Source: Hellea balneolensis DSM 19091
GTDB lineage: Bacteria > Pseudomonadota > Alphaproteobacteria > Caulobacterales > Maricaulaceae
NCBI RefSeq assembly: GCF_000428525.1
Contig: NZ_KE386760.1
Location: 170,973 to 234,972, forward strand
Length of the DNA stretch: 64,000 nt
Direction: 5' to 3'
This document shows positions 18,044 to 27,800 of the stretch, one piece after another. Every line of letters begins with the position of its first letter. The first letter of the stretch is position 1. Both the position numbers and the translations under genes were made by a program. The notes below the pieces were generated by a model. It was not told the DNA's origin. It ran no database searches and saw nothing but the letters and a program-made list of their open reading frames with translations.

Positions 18044-18730
18044 ATGGCCCAACTTGATCTTAGACTTATCCCTGTCACCCCATTTCAACAGAATTGTAGT
18101 TTACTGTGGGATACAAACTCCATGGAGGGCGTGCTTGTCGACCCCGGCGGGGAGGCTGATAAGTTGATGGAGGCCGCGAAAGAGCTTGGCGTTACGTTAA
18201 AAGAAATATGGCTGACACATGGGCATCTGGATCATGCCGGTGGGGCCGAAGATATTCGTGCCAAGCTCGGTGTTCCTGTGATTGGACCTCATAAAGACGA
18301 TCAATTTTGGATGGATACGATTGAACAGGCATGGTCGCAATATGGTCATGCCGGGATGGGCAAGAATGTTGTTCCGGACAGATATCTCGAAGATGGTGAG
18401 ACCCTTGAGCTTGGCGGCGTAAAATTTGGTGTTGTTCACACCCCAGGCCATACACCGGGTCATGTAGTGATATATAATCAGGATATAAAAATTGCATTTG
18501 TTGGAGATGTCTTATTTAGAGGCTCTGTCGGACGAACAGATTTCCCGAAAAGCAATCCGCAAGACCTAATAGACTCTATTCGCACAAAGCTTTGGCCCTT
18601 GGGCGGAGATATGCGTTTCGTGCCGGGTCACGGCCCGATGAGCACTTTTGGGGCAGAGCGTGCAGATAACCCTTTTGTCGGGGATCGCGTGATTGGAACT
18701 GTGGGCGGAAATAGCTCTGGCGTCATGTAA
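18044..18730 (+). CDS. YcbL-like MBL-fold hydrolase (glyoxalase II family)
   Basis: A 228-residue cytoplasmic metallo-beta-lactamase-fold protein. The zinc motif is T-H-G-H-L-D-H-A-G-G (His59, His61, Asp63, His64), then H-T-P-G-H-T-P-G-H near residue 132, G-D-V-L-F-R near 156, and V-P-G-H-G-P near 195, as in YcbL/GloB-type II proteins. It opens with the family stretch V-T-P-F-Q-Q-N-C. The frame runs 19 codons further up, but the ATG at 18044 matches the family start. Substrate is probably a thioester such as S-lactoylglutathione; not certain. Confidence 0.9.
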   Translation: MAQLDLRLIPVTPFQQNCSLLWDTNSMEGVLVDPGGEADKLMEAAKELGVTLKEIWLTHGHLDHAGGAEDIRAKLGVPVIGPHKDDQFWMDTIEQAWSQYGHAGMGKNVVPDRYLEDGETLELGGVKFGVVHTPGHTPGHVVIYNQDIKIAFVGDVLFRGSVGRTDFPKSNPQDLIDSIRTKLWPLGGDMRFVPGHGPMSTFGAERADNPFVGDRVIGTVGGNSSGVM

Positions 18731-18748
18731 GGTGAATTTCACCTTTTC
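18729..18748 (+). terminator. Weak hairpin after the YcbL-like gene
   Basis: AAGGTG and CACCTT flank a five-base core immediately after the stop codon and are followed by four T residues. Short stem, so weak. Confidence 0.35.
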
Positions 18749-18794
18749 AAGCCTTAGCAAATCATATTAAAAGCCCTCCATATCGGAGGAATTC

Positions 18795-19784
18795 ATGGCT
18801 GAACTATTAACGCTCGAAGCGCTATTTACACTCTTTATGCTAATCTTGCTGCAGGCCGTATTGGGCTTTGACAATCTGCTCTATATTGCGATTGAGAGTA
18901 ATAAGGTCGGCGATGAAAATGACGCCAGAAAAGTTCGTAAATGGGGCATTGGTATTGCTGTCTTATTACGGATTGTATTGCTTTTCCTCATTGTCAATTT
19001 GTTTAGCCTTCTTGCGGAGCCTCTTTTTGGGATTCATCTTGAGAAAATATTAGAAGGCGAATTTACCGCGCAAGCCCTGATCACGCTCGTTGGCGGCGGC
19101 TTTATTATTTATACCGCTATCAAAGAGATCCATCACCTTTTGCAAGTTGATCATATTGAACATTCTGAAGGCGGCGGTACGCGAACAGTCATGGGTGCGA
19201 TTGCATTAATTGTGGCGATGAACCTTGTTTTTTCGGTTGATTCAATCCTATCCGCCATGGCAATTGCCAGTGTGGACGCTGCAAATATCGTTGATGATGC
19301 AGGCGCAATTTTGGGACAATTCACTGGCACAATTGTTGATTGTAAAGCCGCGCTGATTGCTGACCCTATTGCGGGGGCAGTTGGGTGCGAGCCGACTAAG
19401 ACCTATCAAGTGCCGCTTATGGTCATTGCTATTTTACTCTCAGGCCTTGCCATGATCTTGCTAGCGGACCGGGTCACAGAATTTTTGAAAAAGAACCGCA
19501 TGTATCAGGTGCTCGGTCTCTTCATCTTATTCCTTGTGGGTGTGTTGCTTGTCACCGAAGGTGCGCATCTTGCGCATCTGAAGATATTTGGCTTTGCGAT
19601 TGCGGCTATGAGTAAGTCGAGCTTCTACCTCGTTGTGTTCGTGTTGATTGTTACGGACGTCCTATCCAACCGCTATCAGAAACGTCTCTGGGCTCAGAAA
19701 GAGGCGGAGATTCGCGGCAATAGCGAGGTAGCGGGCCGCGAAGCTGTGGACGCGTTTAAAGCGGGTGACAGGCCGTCACATTAG
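18795..19784 (+). CDS. TerC-family integral membrane protein
   Basis: A 329-residue inner-membrane protein with about eight hydrophobic helices and the TerC motifs G-F-D-N-L-L-Y-I-A near residue 24 and N-L-V-F-S-V-D-S-I-L-S-A near 135. The TerC family includes manganese exporters (MeeF/MeeY, Alx) that also supply metal to secreted enzymes; the paired Asp residues in the helices (Asp26, Asp141) are likely metal ligands. GGAGG sits just before the ATG. No tellurite genes are near, so manganese or another divalent metal is more likely (inference). Confidence 0.92.
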   Translation: MAELLTLEALFTLFMLILLQAVLGFDNLLYIAIESNKVGDENDARKVRKWGIGIAVLLRIVLLFLIVNLFSLLAEPLFGIHLEKILEGEFTAQALITLVGGGFIIYTAIKEIHHLLQVDHIEHSEGGGTRTVMGAIALIVAMNLVFSVDSILSAMAIASVDAANIVDDAGAILGQFTGTIVDCKAALIADPIAGAVGCEPTKTYQVPLMVIAILLSGLAMILLADRVTEFLKKNRMYQVLGLFILFLVGVLLVTEGAHLAHLKIFGFAIAAMSKSSFYLVVFVLIVTDVLSNRYQKRLWAQKEAEIRGNSEVAGREAVDAFKAGDRPSH

Positions 19785-19791
19785 GTTTGAA

Positions 19792-20091
19792 ATGAGGCAG
19801 ATTACACTTACACGTAATAAAGGTTGGTTCGGTAGAGCTCGCACATTGAAGCTCTATGTTGATGGCAAAGAGGTGGGCGCGATTAAAGCTGGCAAAACAG
19901 TCTCATTGAATATTCCAGATGGCGCACAGGAGCTTTATGGAAAAATGGATTGGGGAAAGACTAATAAATATTCATTAACCTTTTTAGAAGATGGGGATGC
20001 ATTATTTGCTAATGGGCGATTTACATTCAATCCGCTTAGAAATTTTGCCCTCATTGAGGTTCCTATTCAAATTCAAAACGAAGCGAAATAA
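19792..20091 (+). CDS. Small beta-rich hypothetical protein
   Basis: A 99-residue soluble protein of alternating strands, with R-K-G-W-F-G-R-A-like opening, L-K-L-Y-V-D-G-K-E-V-G-A-I and V-S-L-N-I-P-D-G-A-Q-E-L-Y-G-K-M-D-W-G-K-T. This resembles small beta-sandwich proteins that carry a conserved G-K-M-D-W motif; no function is recognised. It starts 7 bases after terC and could be read with it. A start 27 bases upstream inside terC is possible. Confidence 0.6.
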   Translation: MRQITLTRNKGWFGRARTLKLYVDGKEVGAIKAGKTVSLNIPDGAQELYGKMDWGKTNKYSLTFLEDGDALFANGRFTFNPLRNFALIEVPIQIQNEAK

Positions 20092-20092
20092 T

Positions 20093-20920
20093 TTAGTCCC
20101 GCAGCAACTCATTTACGCCCGTTTTGCTGCGTGTTTTGGCATCCACAGTTTTGACGATAACGGCGCAAGCCAAGCTGTGAGTGCCGTCCTTACTCGGTAA
20201 GGTTCCCGGAACAACCACAGAAAAGGCGGGGACTTCACCGTAGCTAATTTCGCCTGTGGCGCGGTTAAGAATTTTTGTCGATTGGCTGATAAAGACGCCC
20301 ATAGCCAGAACCGCGCCTTCGCGGATAATAACGCCTTCGACAACTTCGGAACGTGCGCCAATAAAGCAGTTATCTTCAATAATGGTCGGGTTCGCTTGTA
20401 GGGGTTCTAACACACCGCCAATGCCGACACCGCCCGAGAGATGAACATCCTTACCGATCTGTGCGCAGGATCCAACTGTAGCCCATGTGTCGACCATTGT
20501 GCCTTCGCCGACATTCGCGCCAATATTGACATAGCTGGGCATGAGCACCGCATTTGGTGCTATATATGAACCGCGGCGGACTGTGGCGGGCGGTACAACA
20601 CGGAAGGCTGCTTTTTGGAAATCAGCTTCGGTCCAACCTTCAAACTTGCTGGGCACTTTATCATAAAAATGACCATCTTGTGGGCCGCCTGTCATGACGG
20701 CATTAGGATGAATTCGAAAGCCCAGAAGCACGGCTTTTTTGAGCCATTGATGCACGACCCAATCGCCATTTCCTGCTTTGGAGGCCACGCGCATTTCGCC
20801 TGAGTCCAGCGCCATGATCGCTGCTTCAATAGCGTCCCGTGTTTCGCCTTTGATTTCAGGCGAAAGGGAGGCGCGGTCCTCCCAAGCGGCATTGATAAGG
20901 GTTTCGAGTTGGCGTGTCAT
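20093..20920 (-). CDS. dapD: Tetrahydrodipicolinate N-succinyltransferase
   Basis: DapD transfers succinyl from succinyl-CoA to tetrahydrodipicolinate in the lysine and meso-diaminopimelate pathway. The 275-residue protein has a helical first part and then a left-handed beta helix of hexapeptide repeats from about residue 110 to 225 (for example [23 protein letters not shown]). The segment [24 protein letters not shown] is a family signature. It is a single gene here, convergent with the small gene at 19792 (one base apart). Confidence 0.97.
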   Translation of the reverse strand: MTRQLETLINAAWEDRASLSPEIKGETRDAIEAAIMALDSGEMRVASKAGNGDWVVHQWLKKAVLLGFRIHPNAVMTGGPQDGHFYDKVPSKFEGWTEADFQKAAFRVVPPATVRRGSYIAPNAVLMPSYVNIGANVGEGTMVDTWATVGSCAQIGKDVHLSGGVGIGGVLEPLQANPTIIEDNCFIGARSEVVEGVIIREGAVLAMGVFISQSTKILNRATGEISYGEVPAFSVVVPGTLPSKDGTHSLACAVIVKTVDAKTRSKTGVNELLRD

Positions 20921-20975
20921 TGAGCTGTCCTTTTATAAGTCGTCGGCAACATAGAGCCGGCATGTCTGGCGTCAA

Positions 20976-21440
20976 TTAAGAATTTTGGCGTTTTAATTTT
21001 TCAAGCGTGACATGAAGCGATTCCAAAAATTTTGAACGGTCTTTATGTGTGAAAGGCGGCGGCCCGCCCATATTAGGCATATCCGCTCCAGCGCGAAGGT
21101 CTGCCATAATGGCCCGCGTCGCAATTGCGCCGCCTATAGAATCCTTGGTGAAGGCTTTGCCATTTGGCGCTAGGACTGCGGCGTCTTGCTTTAAACACCT
21201 TTCAGCCAACAATATATCAGAGGTTACAACAACCGAGCGCGCATTGGCCCGCTCCGCAATATAATCATCAGCGGTGTCAAATCCGTCTGAGACGGCTATA
21301 AATGTAATGAGCGGCTCGCGCGGTACGCGCAGGAAAGAATTGCTAACGACAATAACGGGTACTTCATGCCGCCTTGCGACTTTGTAACATTCCTCGCGCA
21401 CGGGACAGGCATCAGCGTCAATATAAAGGGTAAGCGTCAT
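20976..21440 (-). CDS. YaiI/YqxD (DUF188) protein
   Basis: A 154-residue protein of the UPF0178 family, with the opening L-Y-I-D-A-D-A-C-P-V-R-E-E near residue 5, a PIN-like fold with R-P-N-A-R-S-V-V-V-T-S-D-I-L-L-A near 75, and an end marked M-G-G-P-P-P-F. Acidic residues at Asp8, Asp10 and near Asp85 look like a nuclease metal site. The second ATG (21440) fits the family; a start at 21458 adds six residues. Function unproven. Confidence 0.85.
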   Translation of the reverse strand: MTLTLYIDADACPVREECYKVARRHEVPVIVVSNSFLRVPREPLITFIAVSDGFDTADDYIAERANARSVVVTSDILLAERCLKQDAAVLAPNGKAFTKDSIGGAIATRAIMADLRAGADMPNMGGPPPFTHKDRSKFLESLHVTLEKLKRQNS

Positions 21441-21615
21441 AATATGTGCATAAGGCAAGTCTGTTGGGCTGTTAAGCCGTTAAGAGTTAACACATTCTTT
21501 AGGCCCCGCTGTGATAGACTCCTCACAAGAGCGTGACAGCCTTAACTGTGAAAGAGAATTGACATTTCAGGTTCGAAAACCGCACACTTACATCTGTAAT
21601 TTCCGGAGACCTATT

Positions 21616-23592
21616 GTGGCTTTGAAAAGATTATTGACGACAACAGCGCTTGTGCTTTCTACGGCCTTGTTAGTCTCTTGTGGAGGCGGCGGCAGCAGCA
21701 ATAGTACGGGCGGCGGAGGCTCCGCTGTCGTGCCACCACCACCACCGCCACCTCCTCCTCCAACCGTTTTCGGAGATATTATACCGCCTGTTGTCAGCTT
21801 CAGTCCTTCGACATTGACTGTTGCGTCGGGCGATACAGGAAGCGCGTCGCCTTCTGCTACTGACAATATAGGTGTCACATCTGGGCCAACGGTCACATGT
21901 ACGAAAGGTGGAAGTTTTTCAAACGGGACCTTCACAGCTCCTCAATCACGATGCTTTGATGTTACGAGCGTGTGCACGGCAACGGCGCGTGATGCAGCCG
22001 GGAATACTGGGTCTGCGACTTTAACCGTAACAACCCCTAAGCGCTCTTTACCTGTCGGTGACCGCAAAATTTCGGGCCGTTTAACATTTGATCTTGTCCC
22101 GCTCAATACATCCACAAATGGTTTGAATTATTCGGCGATTTCGCAAGAACCAGCGCGGGGCATAACCATTGAGGCGCTTGATGCATCAAACGCGTTATTG
22201 TCTTGCGGTGTTACGGATGCAAATGGGAATTATGAAGTTTCTGTAAATTCAAACACGGATGTTCGTATTCGGGCGAGAGCCGAAATGATGCAGACCACAG
22301 GGCCTAAATGGGATGTCAGCGTTATTGATAATACAAGCAGCAATGCGCTCTATGCGCTTAATGGAAGCCTTGCCTCTTCTGGAACAGTTGATTCTACCCG
22401 TAACCTTAATGCGGCCTCGGGTTGGGGAGGTAGCAGCTATACGGGGACACGTGCTGCAGCCCCATTTGCTATCTTAAATCCGATTTATGATGCGCTTCAA
22501 CAAATCTCGGTGATTGATCCGGATGTGGTCTTCCCGCCTAATGAATTTGGCTGGAGCGTTAATAATCGCCCTGCCAATGGTAATGTTGCTAATGGCGAAA
22601 TTTCGACGTCTTCCTATGTTGGCAATGGGCGCGTGAATATTCTAGGCGCGGCCGATAATGATACGGATGAGTATGATGATCATGTCGTCATCCATGAGTG
22701 GGGGCACTATTTCGAAGACCAACTCTCGCGTTCAGATTCTCTTGGCGGACCTCACTCAGGGAGTGACCGCTTAGACCCTCGCGTTGCCTTAGGCGAAGGC
22801 TTTGGGAATGCTCTTTCGGGTATGATTACGGACGACCCGTTCTACCGGGACAGTAGCGGCAGCCAACAAGCGAATGGGTTTTCTATTGATGTTGAGAGTA
22901 ATTCAGCCTCTCCTGAGGGGTGGTTCAACGAATTTTCTGTGCAATCTATTCTCTATGACCTTTATGATAGCGCCGATGAGGGGGCTGACACGATTACATT
23001 GGGGCTGGGCCCGATTTATAATGTCCTGACGGATCCTGATTATACAGGCCAATCTTTGTTTACGACGATTTTCAGTTTTTTAGATGAGGTTCGGAGTGCA
23101 GAACCCGGAAACGTAACGGCCATAAATGCATTAGCGGCGGCGCAAAGCATAGACGGCACAGGTAAAGATGGTGCAGGCGAGAGCAATAACGGTTCGACGG
23201 CGAATTCATTGCCCGTTTACAAAACCGCCTCAGTAAACGGGGCGGCTGTGCAAGTCTGCTCAGCGGGCACAAACTCCCCTGCAACTAATCCAGTGCTATT
23301 TAATAAGCTTCGTAATCGTAATTATGTAAGATTTACCATTACAAATGCTGGAACGCATACGGTGAGCATGACACGAACTTCGGGGTCAACCTCCCGCGAT
23401 CCTGACTTCATTATCTATAGAGATGGCGTGCCAGTGTTGCGGGCTGAAAGTGCTCCTGGCGAAAGAGAGGCTGTGACGGTTTCCCTGACCGCGGGTGACT
23501 ATGTTGTTGATGCTTATGATTTCTTCAATTTGGGCCAAGGCGGCTCAGGCACTCCGGGTAATGCGTGCTACGATTTCACAATCACTCAGTAG
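21616..23592 (+). CDS. Secreted HEWGH-type putative metallopeptidase lipoprotein
   Basis: A 658-residue surface-type lipoprotein. The GTG at 21616 follows GGAG and gives a signal peptide ending L-V-S-C (Cys22), then a Gly/Ser and poly-Pro linker (residues about 23-50). Residues about 57-140 look like an Ig/HYR-type domain (D-N-I-G-V-T-S-G, then C-T-A-T-A-R-D-A-A-G-N-T-G); residues about 150-225 resemble a carboxypeptidase-regulatory beta domain. The central part contains V-I-H-E-W-G-H-Y-F (His360, Glu361, His364), the gluzincin zinc motif, with G-E-G-F-G-N-A after it. The end is a pre-peptidase-like beta domain. The upstream ATG lacks a signal. It is followed 9 bases later by the small gene at 23602. 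Confidence 0.75.
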   Translation: MALKRLLTTTALVLSTALLVSCGGGGSSNSTGGGGSAVVPPPPPPPPPPTVFGDIIPPVVSFSPSTLTVASGDTGSASPSATDNIGVTSGPTVTCTKGGSFSNGTFTAPQSRCFDVTSVCTATARDAAGNTGSATLTVTTPKRSLPVGDRKISGRLTFDLVPLNTSTNGLNYSAISQEPARGITIEALDASNALLSCGVTDANGNYEVSVNSNTDVRIRARAEMMQTTGPKWDVSVIDNTSSNALYALNGSLASSGTVDSTRNLNAASGWGGSSYTGTRAAAPFAILNPIYDALQQISVIDPDVVFPPNEFGWSVNNRPANGNVANGEISTSSYVGNGRVNILGAADNDTDEYDDHVVIHEWGHYFEDQLSRSDSLGGPHSGSDRLDPRVALGEGFGNALSGMITDDPFYRDSSGSQQANGFSIDVESNSASPEGWFNEFSVQSILYDLYDSADEGADTITLGLGPIYNVLTDPDYTGQSLFTTIFSFLDEVRSAEPGNVTAINALAAAQSIDGTGKDGAGESNNGSTANSLPVYKTASVNGAAVQVCSAGTNSPATNPVLFNKLRNRNYVRFTITNAGTHTVSMTRTSGSTSRDPDFIIYRDGVPVLRAESAPGEREAVTVSLTAGDYVVDAYDFFNLGQGGSGTPGNACYDFTITQ

Positions 23593-23601
23593 GAGATAAT
23601 G

Positions 23602-24135
23602 ATGTATAAATTGATATTAATCGCGCCTGCGATAATGGCTTTGACTATAGCGTCAGCCTGTGCTGCGAAGCCAAATGTTCCACATAAAAATGTTCAAAAA
23701 TCAGCTATGGCGTCTCAAAATTACATTAAGCCCGGGGCGGGGATTGGCTACGCGCACAATTTGAAATCACAATATAATGTAGGTGAAACCACGACTTTTA
23801 AGCTTTATTTGGGCGAATCCTACGATAGCGGCGTAATGCGCGTGACTGTAACGGCAACAGGCGTTCAGCTTTTGGCGGCAGACCCGAAAGACTTTGATAT
23901 GAGTATAGGCGGGGATCACGAGATGACAGTATCCTTCACTGCGAATTTCAATGGGCGTCATTATATAAATGTTCAAGCGCTGGCCGACATAGGTGATGGA
24001 AATTCTATGAGCCGTGTGTTCTCAATACCCGTTCAAGTCGGGCCGGTCACTACACAGAAACCCAACCCTGACATGAAGACGATGGCTGACGGCGAAAATA
24101 TTATCGAAATGACCGCCGAAGAAGAGATTAAGTAA
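23602..24135 (+). CDS. Secreted protein paired with the metallopeptidase
   Basis: A 177-residue protein with an N-terminal signal that has A-S-A-C at about position 20, so either a lipoprotein or a cleaved secreted form. The mature part is one beta-sandwich-like domain (V-G-E-T-T-T-F-K-L-Y-L-G, then F-D-M-S-I-G-G-D-H-E-M-T-V-S-F-T-A, R-H-Y-I-N-V-Q-A) with an acidic tail. No family is recognised with confidence. AGGAG before the second of two ATGs sets the start at 23602. It is 9 bp from the metallopeptidase gene and ends at a terminator, so the two are one operon; it could be an adaptor or a protected partner of the protease (inference). Confidence 0.7.
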   Translation: MYKLILIAPAIMALTIASACAAKPNVPHKNVQKSAMASQNYIKPGAGIGYAHNLKSQYNVGETTTFKLYLGESYDSGVMRVTVTATGVQLLAADPKDFDMSIGGDHEMTVSFTANFNGRHYINVQALADIGDGNSMSRVFSIPVQVGPVTTQKPNPDMKTMADGENIIEMTAEEEIK

Positions 24136-24144
24136 ACCTCACAT

Positions 24145-24184
24145 CGTGTCATGACATTAAAGACAATGGCCATGACACGTTTTC
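24145..24184 (+). terminator. Intrinsic terminator after 23602 gene
   Basis: CGTGTCATG (24145-24153) and CATGACACG (24171-24179) form a perfect 9-bp stem with a 17-base loop, followed by TTTTC. Confidence 0.8.
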
Positions 24185-24212
24185 ATTTGCTTTCATGATT
24201 TTTTGCGTCCTA

Positions 24213-24229
24213 CCGTATAACTAATACGG
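24213..24229 (+). promoter_or_regulatory. Inverted repeat ahead of the RHH membrane protein
   Basis: CCGTAT and ATACGG flank AACTA, 11 bp before the start at 24241. The short dyad overlaps the ribosome-binding region and could be an operator for the RHH domain encoded just downstream, or a small hairpin. Confidence 0.4.
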
Positions 24230-24240
24230 AAGGGATTCCC

Positions 24241-24807
24241 ATGAAGAAAACTGAGAAAATAGAAGTGCGTCTGTCGCATGAAGAGAAAACAGCGCTCACG
24301 AATTTGGCGGAACAAGAAGGCCGAAGCGTGAGTGATCTCGTGCGCGGCCTTATTGAGCGCTACATGTCCATCAATACAACGCGCTTACCGCGTAAGATGC
24401 CGTGGCTCTTACTGATGGCGATAGGTATAGCGGGGTTTTTTGTAGGCCACATTGCGACCTATTTGATAGCCAAATCCCACCATCATACACCCATTTATGA
24501 TATGCGGGTTGAGCTTGGCGGTGACGGCATAAGCTTTCCGCTCTTGGCTAAACCCGGACAGGGTTCAGTATTTACGATTCCGGCAAAAAGCGGAGATATC
24601 CTCATCAAGCCCAATATCGAGAGCGTCCCTGAAAACCTGACGAGCGTGACGGTGTCCCTTTGCCGTCAATCAGGAACAAGCTGCGAGTTTATTGCTGCGC
24701 CTAAGCTTCAATTTAATCCAAATCGGCAAAGCGCTATCTCCTTCAAAGAAGATAGCGGACAGGAGGTTTATATCTATCTGCATAAAACGCGGCAGCCCGG
24801 CAAATAA
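24241..24807 (+). CDS. Ribbon-helix-helix protein anchored in the membrane
   Basis: A 188-residue protein with three parts. Residues 1-44 read as a ribbon-helix-helix DNA-binding domain (K-I-E-V-R-L-S-H-E-E-K-T-A-L-T-N-L-A-E, then S-V-S-D-L-V-R-G-L-I-E-R-Y). Residues about 54-77 form one transmembrane helix. Residues 78-188 form a likely periplasmic beta-rich domain beginning S-H-H-H-T-P and including C-x-x-x-x-x-x-C (C-R-Q-S-G-T-S-C) that could form a disulfide. The topology of a cytoplasmic DNA binder joined to a periplasmic sensor is like ToxR in principle, but with RHH in place of winged helix; this is inferred from sequence only. Confidence 0.75.
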   Translation: MKKTEKIEVRLSHEEKTALTNLAEQEGRSVSDLVRGLIERYMSINTTRLPRKMPWLLLMAIGIAGFFVGHIATYLIAKSHHHTPIYDMRVELGGDGISFPLLAKPGQGSVFTIPAKSGDILIKPNIESVPENLTSVTVSLCRQSGTSCEFIAAPKLQFNPNRQSAISFKEDSGQEVYIYLHKTRQPGK

Positions 24808-24808
24808 A

Positions 24809-27800
24809 TTACTCTGCGGCAGCCTGGGTTAAAGGTATTTTCAATCGGCTCAACATTTCCTTTGGTATGACTTGCCAGAACTTACCCCGTTCTAGGTCCC
24901 ATTCTGTCAGTAATTTCTTGGAAAATTCGGACCCAGTCAGCGCCACATGTCGGCGAATGAGGTCTAGACACTCTTCCTCATAATGCTCCGCATCAAAGCG
25001 CTGCCAGACGACGCTGTCAGGGTTCACAGCCTTTTCAAAGGTGTTATCCTCATCATAAATATAGGCCATGCCTCCCGTCATACCTGCACCGAAATTATCA
25101 CCGACTTTGCCAAGGATAACGGCAGTGCCGCCTGTCATATATTCGCAGCCATTCGTGCCGCAGCCTTCAATCACTGTAATAGCGCCTGAGTTTCGGACGG
25201 CAAAACGCTCACCAGCGCGGCCCGAGACCATAAGTGTGCCGCTCGTCGCGCCGTATAGGCAGGTATTGCCGATAATGGCACTCTCGTGATGCTCAATAGG
25301 TGTACTGCCCTGCGGGGCGACAATGATCTCGGCGCCTGAGAGGCCCTTTCCGACATAATCATTGGCGTCTCCATCGACGATAAGGCGAAGGCCTTTCATG
25401 CCAAATGCGCCAAGGGACTGTCCGGCTGAGCCGCGAAGGCGGACGGTTAATTGCCCGTCGGGCAAGCCTTCTGCGCCAAAGCTTTGGTAGATATGTGAAC
25501 TTGTGCGCGTCCCGACAGCGCGGTGCGTATTTTCAACGGCATAGGTTAGATAAGTTTTCTCCCGCCGTTCAAAGAGCTGACGCGAATCTGCGATAATATT
25601 TGTGTCCAGTGTTTCTGGCACCTCGATACGCTCTCTGCGCGTATCTTTGATTCTGGAATTATCAACACGGGCGAGAATGGGGTTGAGGTCTAAATCGTCA
25701 AGGTTTTCCGACCCGCGAGAAACCTGGGCCAATAAATCCGTGCGGCCAATAATTTCATCAAGTGTTTCAACACCGAGTTCTGCCAGTATTTCGCGCACGT
25801 CTTCGGCGATAAAGGTCATTAGGTTAATAACTTTCTCAGGCGTGCCTGTGAATTTTTCGCGAAGACGCGGGTCTTGAACGCAGACGCCAACGGGGCAAGT
25901 ATTAGAATGGCACTGACGCACCATGATGCAGCCCATAGCCACAAGGCTAAGCGTGCCAATGCCATATTCCTCTGCGCCTAAGAGAGCTGCGATTACAATA
26001 TCGCGGCCTGTTTTCAGCCCGCCATCTGTCCGCAATGTCACGGAATTACGCAGATTATTCAGCTTTAACACCTGATGCGCTTCTGACAGGCCAAGCTCCC
26101 AAGGAATACCCGCATATTTAAGGGATGTATTGGGCGAGGCTCCTGTACCACCATTATGTCCTGCAATAAGGATGGTGTCGGCTTTCGCTTTCGCAACACC
26201 TGCCGCAATGGTTCCAACCCCGGAAGAGGCCACAAGCTTTACCGCCACACGGGCCGTGGGATTGATTTGCTTGAGGTCGTAAATCAGCTGCGCCAAATCT
26301 TCGATAGAATAAATATCGTGATGCGGCGGCGGCGAGATAAGCGTCACGCCAGGCGTCGCATTTCTGAACTTGGCAATCATTTCCGTGACTTTAAATCCAG
26401 GCAGCTGCCCACCTTCGCCCGGTTTAGCGCCTTGCGCGACTTTAATCTCAATTTCGCGGCATTGATTTAAATATTCCGCCGTTACGCCAAAACGTCCTGA
26501 CGCTATTTGTTTCACGGCAGAGTTTGGATTATCACCATTGGGCAAGGGGACATATCGCGCGCGATCTTCTCCGCCTTCGCCAGACACGGATTTTGCACCA
26601 ATACGGTTCATGGCAATGTTGAGCGTGCCATGGGCTTCGGGCGACAGAGCGCCGAGCGACATGCCGGGCGTACAGAAACGGCGGCGAATTTCATTGACAC
26701 TTTGCACGCGGCGTAGAGGCAGGGGTTTCCCGGCCGCTCTTATATCGAGCAGGTCTCTGATTTGAATGGGCTTTTCATTATTCACAACATGAGCATATTT
26801 TTTGTAAAGCTCATAATCTTCAGACCCGACGGCTTCTTGTAGCATGTGGATCATTTCAGCTTTGTAAGCATGGCGTTCGCCCTTGGCGCGAACCCGGTAA
26901 AGCCCGCCAACAGGAAGGCGGACAACTGAGGGCTCATAAGCCCGCTCATGAGCTTCGAGTGCTTTGGCCTCAAGACCCGCAAGTCCGATGCCGGATATAC
27001 GGGATGTCATGCCCGGAAAATTTTCTCCAACCAAAGCCCGCGATAGGCCCAACGCTTCAAAATTATTACCACCTCGATAGGACGAAATAACCGAAATACC
27101 CATCTTGGAAATAATTTTCAGCAGGCCGCCTTCAATAGCTTTCTTATATTGAGCTGTGGCTTCATCAACGCTCATATCCAGAAGGCCGCGATTCACGCGA
27201 TCAGCAAGACTATCTTGCGCCATATAAGCATTAACCGCAGTCGCCCCGGCGCCAATCAATACAGCAAAATAATGGGTGTCCAAGCATTCCGCTGAACGGA
27301 CGATAATAGAACAGGAGGAGCGCAGACCATGGGAGACAAGATGTGTTTGCACGGCACCCGTACAGAGGATAATGGGCGCGGCCACATTATCATCATCTGT
27401 ATATTCATCCGTGAGAATGATATTCTCAACGCCGCGCTTTACGGCTTCCTCGGCTTCGGCTTTAACGCGCTGCAGTACAGCTTTAAGCGCCGCGCCTTTA
27501 TCGGAGGACACATCAGAGACAGCGAATGTGCAATCAATGATGTGGGCTTTCTTAGGCCCAGCCAATTTCTTAAATTTCGTGAGCATACCTGTCGTCATGA
27601 CAGGGCTTTCGAGAACCAGCATTTCAGTGGTTTGGGAGCTGTCTTCCGCCAGGATGTTCCGCAGATTCTTAAAGCGGGTTTTTAACCCCATAACGCGTGT
27701 TTCGCGTAACGGGTCAATAGGCGGGTTCGTGACTTGGCTAAAGTTTTGGCGGAAGTAATGTGATAAAGGTCTGTAAATATCAGAGAGTACGGCAAGGGGC

